A stretch of DNA of 32,276 bases from Comamonadaceae bacterium. GTDB taxonomy: Bacteria; Pseudomonadota; Gammaproteobacteria; Burkholderiales; Burkholderiaceae_C. Made by a program: the position numbers and the translations under genes. The notes beneath the pieces are model-generated. The model was not told the DNA's origin and did no database searches. It was given only the letters and a program-made list of their open reading frames with translations. Of this stretch, positions 28,434 through 32,276 are shown piece by piece; the stretch's first letter is position 1; each line of letters begins with the position of its first letter. The stretch spans positions 1 to 32,276 of the forward strand of contig JANXSU010000160.1 in assembly GCA_025356545.1 (NCBI GenBank). Direction: 5' to 3'.

Positions 28434-29696
28434 ATGCCGATATTAATTGCTCCCACGTCCACTCTCATGCCTATCGCGACTTCCACCACAGCCCATCTGC
28501 CGTCCACCCTGAGCTGGAACGAGGAGGGCGAAGCCCACTCCGCCCACTGGCGCTCTGAGCGCGGCGCACTGCCCCCTAAGCGCATTGTGCTGGCCGACGA
28601 CACCATGAACGCCGACAGCGCTTACCGCCTAGCGTGCGAAGGCACAGGCCTGCTGTGGCGCGGCGACTTTCAGAACGCCCGTCAACTGCTGCAAGCCCTG
28701 GCGCGGCGCATCGACAAGCCGCCCAAGGCGTCGAAACAAGCCAAAGTCGCACGCAAAAAGGCCGCTGTGGCCGCTGAGCAGGGTGTGCCCGCCGGGCAAG
28801 CCTTTCACCTGCACCGCCAAGCTCAGTCGCAACGCGCGCGGGTGCTGGGCATGTTACTGATTGAGTTTGACGCGGATTACGGCATTGACCTGCGCCGCGC
28901 GCCTGATGCCAAACAGGCTTGTACCGAGGCCTGGGGTGCAGCCGATCCACAAGCGGGGAATGCTGTGGCATCGCTACGTGAGTTGATGGGCGTCATCAGC
29001 GCGCATGAGTGGCGCAAACGCGGCGTGGAAATCCCCGCCCTGGGCGAGCCACCCAAGAACCGCATTCACCCGCACTACGGCGTGTTTTCTCCAGTGCGGG
29101 GCGAGTATGTGGACTTGGTGGCCAAGGCCCCTTTGCCAGCCGCCAAACAATCCAAAGTGGTGGCCTTTGACATCGGCACCGGCACTGGCGTACTGGCCGC
29201 TGTGCTGTCACTGCGCCCGACGATTGACCAAGTGGTGGCCACCGACCAAGACCCGCGTGCGCTGGCTTGCGCCCGTGACAACCTGCAACGCCTGCACCTG
29301 ACCACCCCGGTCAAGGTCATGCAGGCCGATTTGTTCCCCGAGGGCTTGGCGTCGGTCATCGTCTGCAACCCACCGTGGCTGCCTGCACGCCCCAACTCGC
29401 CGCTGGAAGGCGCGGTGTACGACGAAGGCAGCCGCATGCTGCTGGGCTTTATCAAAGGCCTGGCCGCGCACTTGGCACCGGGCGGCGAGGGCTGGCTCAT
29501 CTTGTCGGACTTTGCAGAGCACCTGGGTCTGCGCACCCGTACCGAGCTGCTTGAGGCTATCGCGGCAGGTGGCCTGAAGGTGGCCGGGCGCATGGACGTG
29601 AAAGCCGAACACCCCAAAACACAAGACACCAGCGACCCGCTTCACGCCGCACGGGCGGCCGAGGTGACATCGCTGTGGCGGCTGGCGGCAGTTTGA
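28434..29696 (+). CDS. Class I SAM-dependent methyltransferase (NPPW motif; start uncertain)
   Basis: VVAFDIGTGTGVLAAVLSLRPTIDQVVATDQDPRALACARDNLQRL...SVIVCNPPWLPARPNSPLEGAVYDEGSRMLLGFI. Confidence 0.9.
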   Translation: MPILIAPTSTLMPIATSTTAHLPSTLSWNEEGEAHSAHWRSERGALPPKRIVLADDTMNADSAYRLACEGTGLLWRGDFQNARQLLQALARRIDKPPKASKQAKVARKKAAVAAEQGVPAGQAFHLHRQAQSQRARVLGMLLIEFDADYGIDLRRAPDAKQACTEAWGAADPQAGNAVASLRELMGVISAHEWRKRGVEIPALGEPPKNRIHPHYGVFSPVRGEYVDLVAKAPLPAAKQSKVVAFDIGTGTGVLAAVLSLRPTIDQVVATDQDPRALACARDNLQRLHLTTPVKVMQADLFPEGLASVIVCNPPWLPARPNSPLEGAVYDEGSRMLLGFIKGLAAHLAPGGEGWLILSDFAEHLGLRTRTELLEAIAAGGLKVAGRMDVKAEHPKTQDTSDPLHAARAAEVTSLWRLAAV

Positions 29697-29720
29697 GCGA
29701 AAGTGTCGAATAGAAGCATT

Positions 29721-29745
29721 CCGTTCGTGCTGAGCTTGTCGAAGC
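29721..29745. repeat. Dispersed REP-like sequence (CTTCGACAAGCTCAGCACGAACGG type)
   Basis: ccgttcgtgctgagcttgtcgaagc. Its reverse complement GCTTCGACAAGCTCAGCACGAACGG matches, from memory, a motif common in intergenic spacers of betaproteobacteria. Confidence 0.6.
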
Positions 29746-29755
29746 CTTGCACATC

Positions 29756-30757
29756 ATGACGATCGTGCTCGCGCCCATGGAGGGCCTGCTCGATTTTGTG
29801 TTGCGTGATGTGCTCACCCGCGTCGGCGGTATTGACCGCTGCGTGTCGGAGTTCATTCGCATCACGGACCAGTTGCTGCCCGAGCGCGTGTTCACCCGCA
29901 TCGTGCCCGAGCTGCTCAACGGGGGGCGCACCTGGGCCGGTGTTCCGGTGCGCGCGCAGCTACTGGGCTCAGACCCGACTTGCATGGCCGATAACGCCGC
30001 CCGACTGGCCAGCCTGGGCCCGCACGGTATTGACCTCAATTTCGGCTGCCCCGCCAACGTGGTGAACCGCCATGGCGGTGGCGCGGCACTGCTCAAGGAA
30101 CCCGAGACGATTCACGCCATCGTGGCCGCTGTGCGCCGCGCCGTGCCTGCGCACATGCCCGTGTCGGCCAAGATGCGCCTGGGCTACCACGACGACGCGC
30201 TGGCGCTGGATTGCGCGCAGGCCATTGCCAGCGGCGGTGCGGCTGAGCTGGTGGTACACGCCCGCACCAAAGCGCAGGCCTACCGCCCACCCGCCTACTG
30301 GGAGCGCATTGCCGACATTCGTGCAGTGGTGAGTATCCCGGTGATTGCCAATGGCGAGATTTGGACGGTGGACGACGCCCACCGCTGCCAAGAGGCCTCC
30401 GGCTGCGAGATGCTGATGATCGGGCGCGGTGCGGTGGTGGATCCCGGCTTGGGGATGGCCATCAAGGCGTCTGCGCACACCGCCTCTCGGGATGCGGTTG
30501 CACAAGCCCTCACCTGGCCCCAACTGATTCCCCACCTGCTCGATTTTTGGCACATCGTGTGCACCCGGCTAGACACCCGTGCCCAGCCAGGCCGACTCAA
30601 ACAATGGCTCAACTTCTTGCGCCGCCGCTTCCCCGAGGCAGAAGTCGCCTACCAAACCCTCAAAACCATCAAAGACCCGGTTTTGATTGATGCGTGGTTG
30701 ATGGCGCTTAAGCCTCAGGCGTTGCTGCAATGGCCAGAGGTGTGCGAGCCCGCTTGA
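29756..30757 (+). CDS. dusC: tRNA-dihydrouridine synthase (DusC-like)
   Basis: MTIVLAPMEGLLDFVLRDVLTRVGGIDRCVSEFIRI...GIDLNFGCPANVVNRHGGGAALLKEPE...PVSAKMRLGY...LVVHARTKAQAYRPPAYWERIADIR. Confidence 0.93.
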   Translation: MTIVLAPMEGLLDFVLRDVLTRVGGIDRCVSEFIRITDQLLPERVFTRIVPELLNGGRTWAGVPVRAQLLGSDPTCMADNAARLASLGPHGIDLNFGCPANVVNRHGGGAALLKEPETIHAIVAAVRRAVPAHMPVSAKMRLGYHDDALALDCAQAIASGGAAELVVHARTKAQAYRPPAYWERIADIRAVVSIPVIANGEIWTVDDAHRCQEASGCEMLMIGRGAVVDPGLGMAIKASAHTASRDAVAQALTWPQLIPHLLDFWHIVCTRLDTRAQPGRLKQWLNFLRRRFPEAEVAYQTLKTIKDPVLIDAWLMALKPQALLQWPEVCEPA

Positions 30758-31421
30758 GCGCCGCAGCCACCACGGCCAGCTTCATGCCGTACATCTCGGC
30801 AAAGGCTTCAACCGTCTGACCACTGGCCTCAAACGCGCGCAGCAGGGCCTCGTCTTTGGCGGTGCGTTGCGCGATGTCGCTCAGGGCTTGGTCGAGCACG
30901 GCATTGGCGGCTTCGTTTCGTGCGCGCACCAATTCGGCATAGGCCTCGGGTGACAGGCCGGATGCATCAATGGCTTGGACGATGCGCGCTTGCAGTTGAG
31001 GTGTCAGGTCCTCAGTGGCGCGCCCCTGGCGGCGGCGAAACACCTCCAATAGAGCGTGGTGGACGTGCTCTGGGGCCATGGCTTCAACAGGCTGGCCTTG
31101 CAGATCAGTCCTGGGCATGCCGGACGCGACCGATGCCAGGTAGCGCGTGGAGCGGGTGTGAGTGGACAGGGCGTCTTTGAGCGATTCTTTCTCAAAGCTG
31201 TCGGGCTGGGCCTCCAGCATGTCTTGAAAAATACCGCGCTTCAGCGGACGGAACACCGCGCCGAAAAGGTGCGGGTAGAGGGCGGCGAGTTTTTCCAGCA
31301 CCGGCAAGACGTTCGGCCTGGCGGGTCGCGCGCGTTTCTCAGCGGGGGTTGGGGCGGCACTGGCCTCAATATTCGCGTCAGTGGGGGGGGTAACTACGGG
31401 CTCGGTCTGGATGTCGGTCAT
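30708..31421 (-). CDS. ProQ/FinO domain-containing RNA-binding protein
   Basis: NVLPVLEKLAALYPHLFGAVFRPLKRGIFQDMLEAQPDSFEKESLKDALSTHTRSTRYLASVASGMPRTDLQGQPVEAMAPEHVHHALLEVFRRRQ; probable start MTDIQTEP at 31421. Confidence 0.9.
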   Translation of the reverse strand: MTDIQTEPVVTPPTDANIEASAAPTPAEKRARPARPNVLPVLEKLAALYPHLFGAVFRPLKRGIFQDMLEAQPDSFEKESLKDALSTHTRSTRYLASVASGMPRTDLQGQPVEAMAPEHVHHALLEVFRRRQGRATEDLTPQLQARIVQAIDASGLSPEAYAELVRARNEAANAVLDQALSDIAQRTAKDEALLRAFEASGQTVEAFAEMYGMKLAVVAAALKRARTPLAIAATPEA

Positions 31422-31522
31422 GGTTGGGAAAAAGCTTTCAGTACAACCCCCGATCATGCCAGCCTATGCATGCTGATATGTAACTCTGTCTGGCGAGTGC
31501 CGTGCAAATGTTGTGTCGTAGG

Positions 31523-31543
31523 CGACCGGTGGCCCACCGGTCG
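31523..31543. repeat. 21-nt perfect odd palindrome between ProQ start and cytochrome c end
   Basis: CGACCGGTGG-c-CCACCGGTCG: 10-bp arms around a single central C. Confidence 0.8.
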
Positions 31544-31560
31544 ATTCCCAACCCGTTTGA

Positions 31561-32136
31561 CTACGGTGCCAGCGTGGCCAGATAGGCCACGATTGACACA
31601 ATTTCTTCTTCACCCAAATTGGCAGTAACCGCTTTCATCATCACAGCGGAATCGCCGCCCCGGTCACCGTTTTTGAGGCCGAGCAACTGCCGTGCCGCAT
31701 ATAGAGGCGAGATGCCCGCGATCCGGGGGACATCACCTACGCCTTTGAGGTCTGCTCCGTGACATGCCGCGCAGGCCATTGTTTTGCCCGCACCACCCGT
31801 GGTCACCAATGCAGCCCCTCTGGCAACGCTGCCTTTGGGCACATAGGCGACGAACCCGGAGCGAGGGTCGCGTTTGGTCGCGGCGATGGGGTCTTCGGGG
31901 AGCTCAACAACGCGCAAGCCGAGTGGCTCGGTTTCATTACCGGGTGCGACAAAACGCATGCGGCCTTTACCGACATAGGATTTGGGGACGGTGTCTGTCT
32001 CTACCACCTTGACCCAGGGGCCAGCTTTGAGGCTGGAGAACCACTGCGCGGCCTGCTTCATTTCGTCCTCAGTCATGGACTTCACGATGCTGCCCATGCG
32101 GGTGGGCTCCTTGCGATCACCGCTTTTGAAGTCAGC
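31561..32136 (-). pseudogene. Cytochrome c (probably originally diheme) lacking its N-terminal part
   Basis: Retains FKSGDRKEPTRMGSIVKSMTEDEMKQAAQWFSSLK ... MACAACHGADLKGVGDVPRIAGISPLYAARQL (one CxxCH). No signal peptide and no first heme motif. Homology continues upstream of the ATG at 32097 until a TA at 32137-32138. Confidence 0.7.
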
Positions 32137-32159
32137 TATTGCTGCGGCCCGGTGAAGTC

Positions 32160-32276
32160 TTAAGCCGCATAACGCACCCGACGATCCTGGAAGTAGGCAA
32201 TGACCCGTTCAGGGGTTCTGTCGAGCATCGCCATATGCTCATTGGCCGCCTCGCGTAATTTGGCTTTGGTTCGCAC
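32160..32276 (-). mobile_element. C-terminal end of an IS transposase (IS630-like) running off the window
   Basis: Minus translation ...VRTKAKLREAANEHMAMLDRTPERVIAYFQDRRVRYAA*. This resembles the tail of IS630-family transposases, and a TA dinucleotide (their target) sits at the junction with the truncated cytochrome gene. Confidence 0.55.

Noticed and set aside
31383-31390. G8 tract in the N-terminal part of the ProQ-family gene as a phase-variation site
   Set aside because: Only 8 nt, and it encodes a low-complexity N-terminal region in a GC-rich genome; the G10 tract in the TM2-like gene is the better candidate.
31505-31575. tRNA-like sequence (ccaccggtcgattccca resembles a T-arm)
   Set aside because: No complete cloverleaf, D-arm or anticodon arm can be built; the similarity comes from the palindrome.

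Overview
The window looks like a core-genome segment from a betaproteobacterium, probably Comamonadaceae (Rhodoferax/Polaromonas-like); that assignment is inference from gene content and order. About 16 kb on the minus strand form a nearly continuous co-directional run: sdhC-D-A-B-sdhE-gltA-(Cys-rich ORF)-leuC-(entericidin-like lipoprotein)-leuD-leuB-asd-fimV-truA-trpF-trpB-trpA (partial). A GntR-family regulator gene (minus) lies divergent from a plus-strand mdh-(CitE-like lyase)-acnB cluster. Next come DUF47-pit phosphate transport genes, a TM2-like membrane protein, and rpsP-rimM-trmD. Then follow two tandem Bug/TctC-type binding proteins, and SUI1/YciH, a methyltransferase, a DusC-like protein and a ProQ/FinO-domain protein. 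The right edge holds a cytochrome c gene that appears truncated by an IS630-like transposase end. I see no clear new multi-gene system. The most checkable oddities are the IS-truncated cytochrome at the right edge, the missing rplS after trmD, a dispersed-repeat-like sequence inside the trpF reading frame with a relative between leuD and leuB, a G10 homopolymer in the TM2-like gene, the unannotated entericidin-like gene overlapping the leuD start, and a 50-nt convergent coding overlap between the Dus and ProQ genes.
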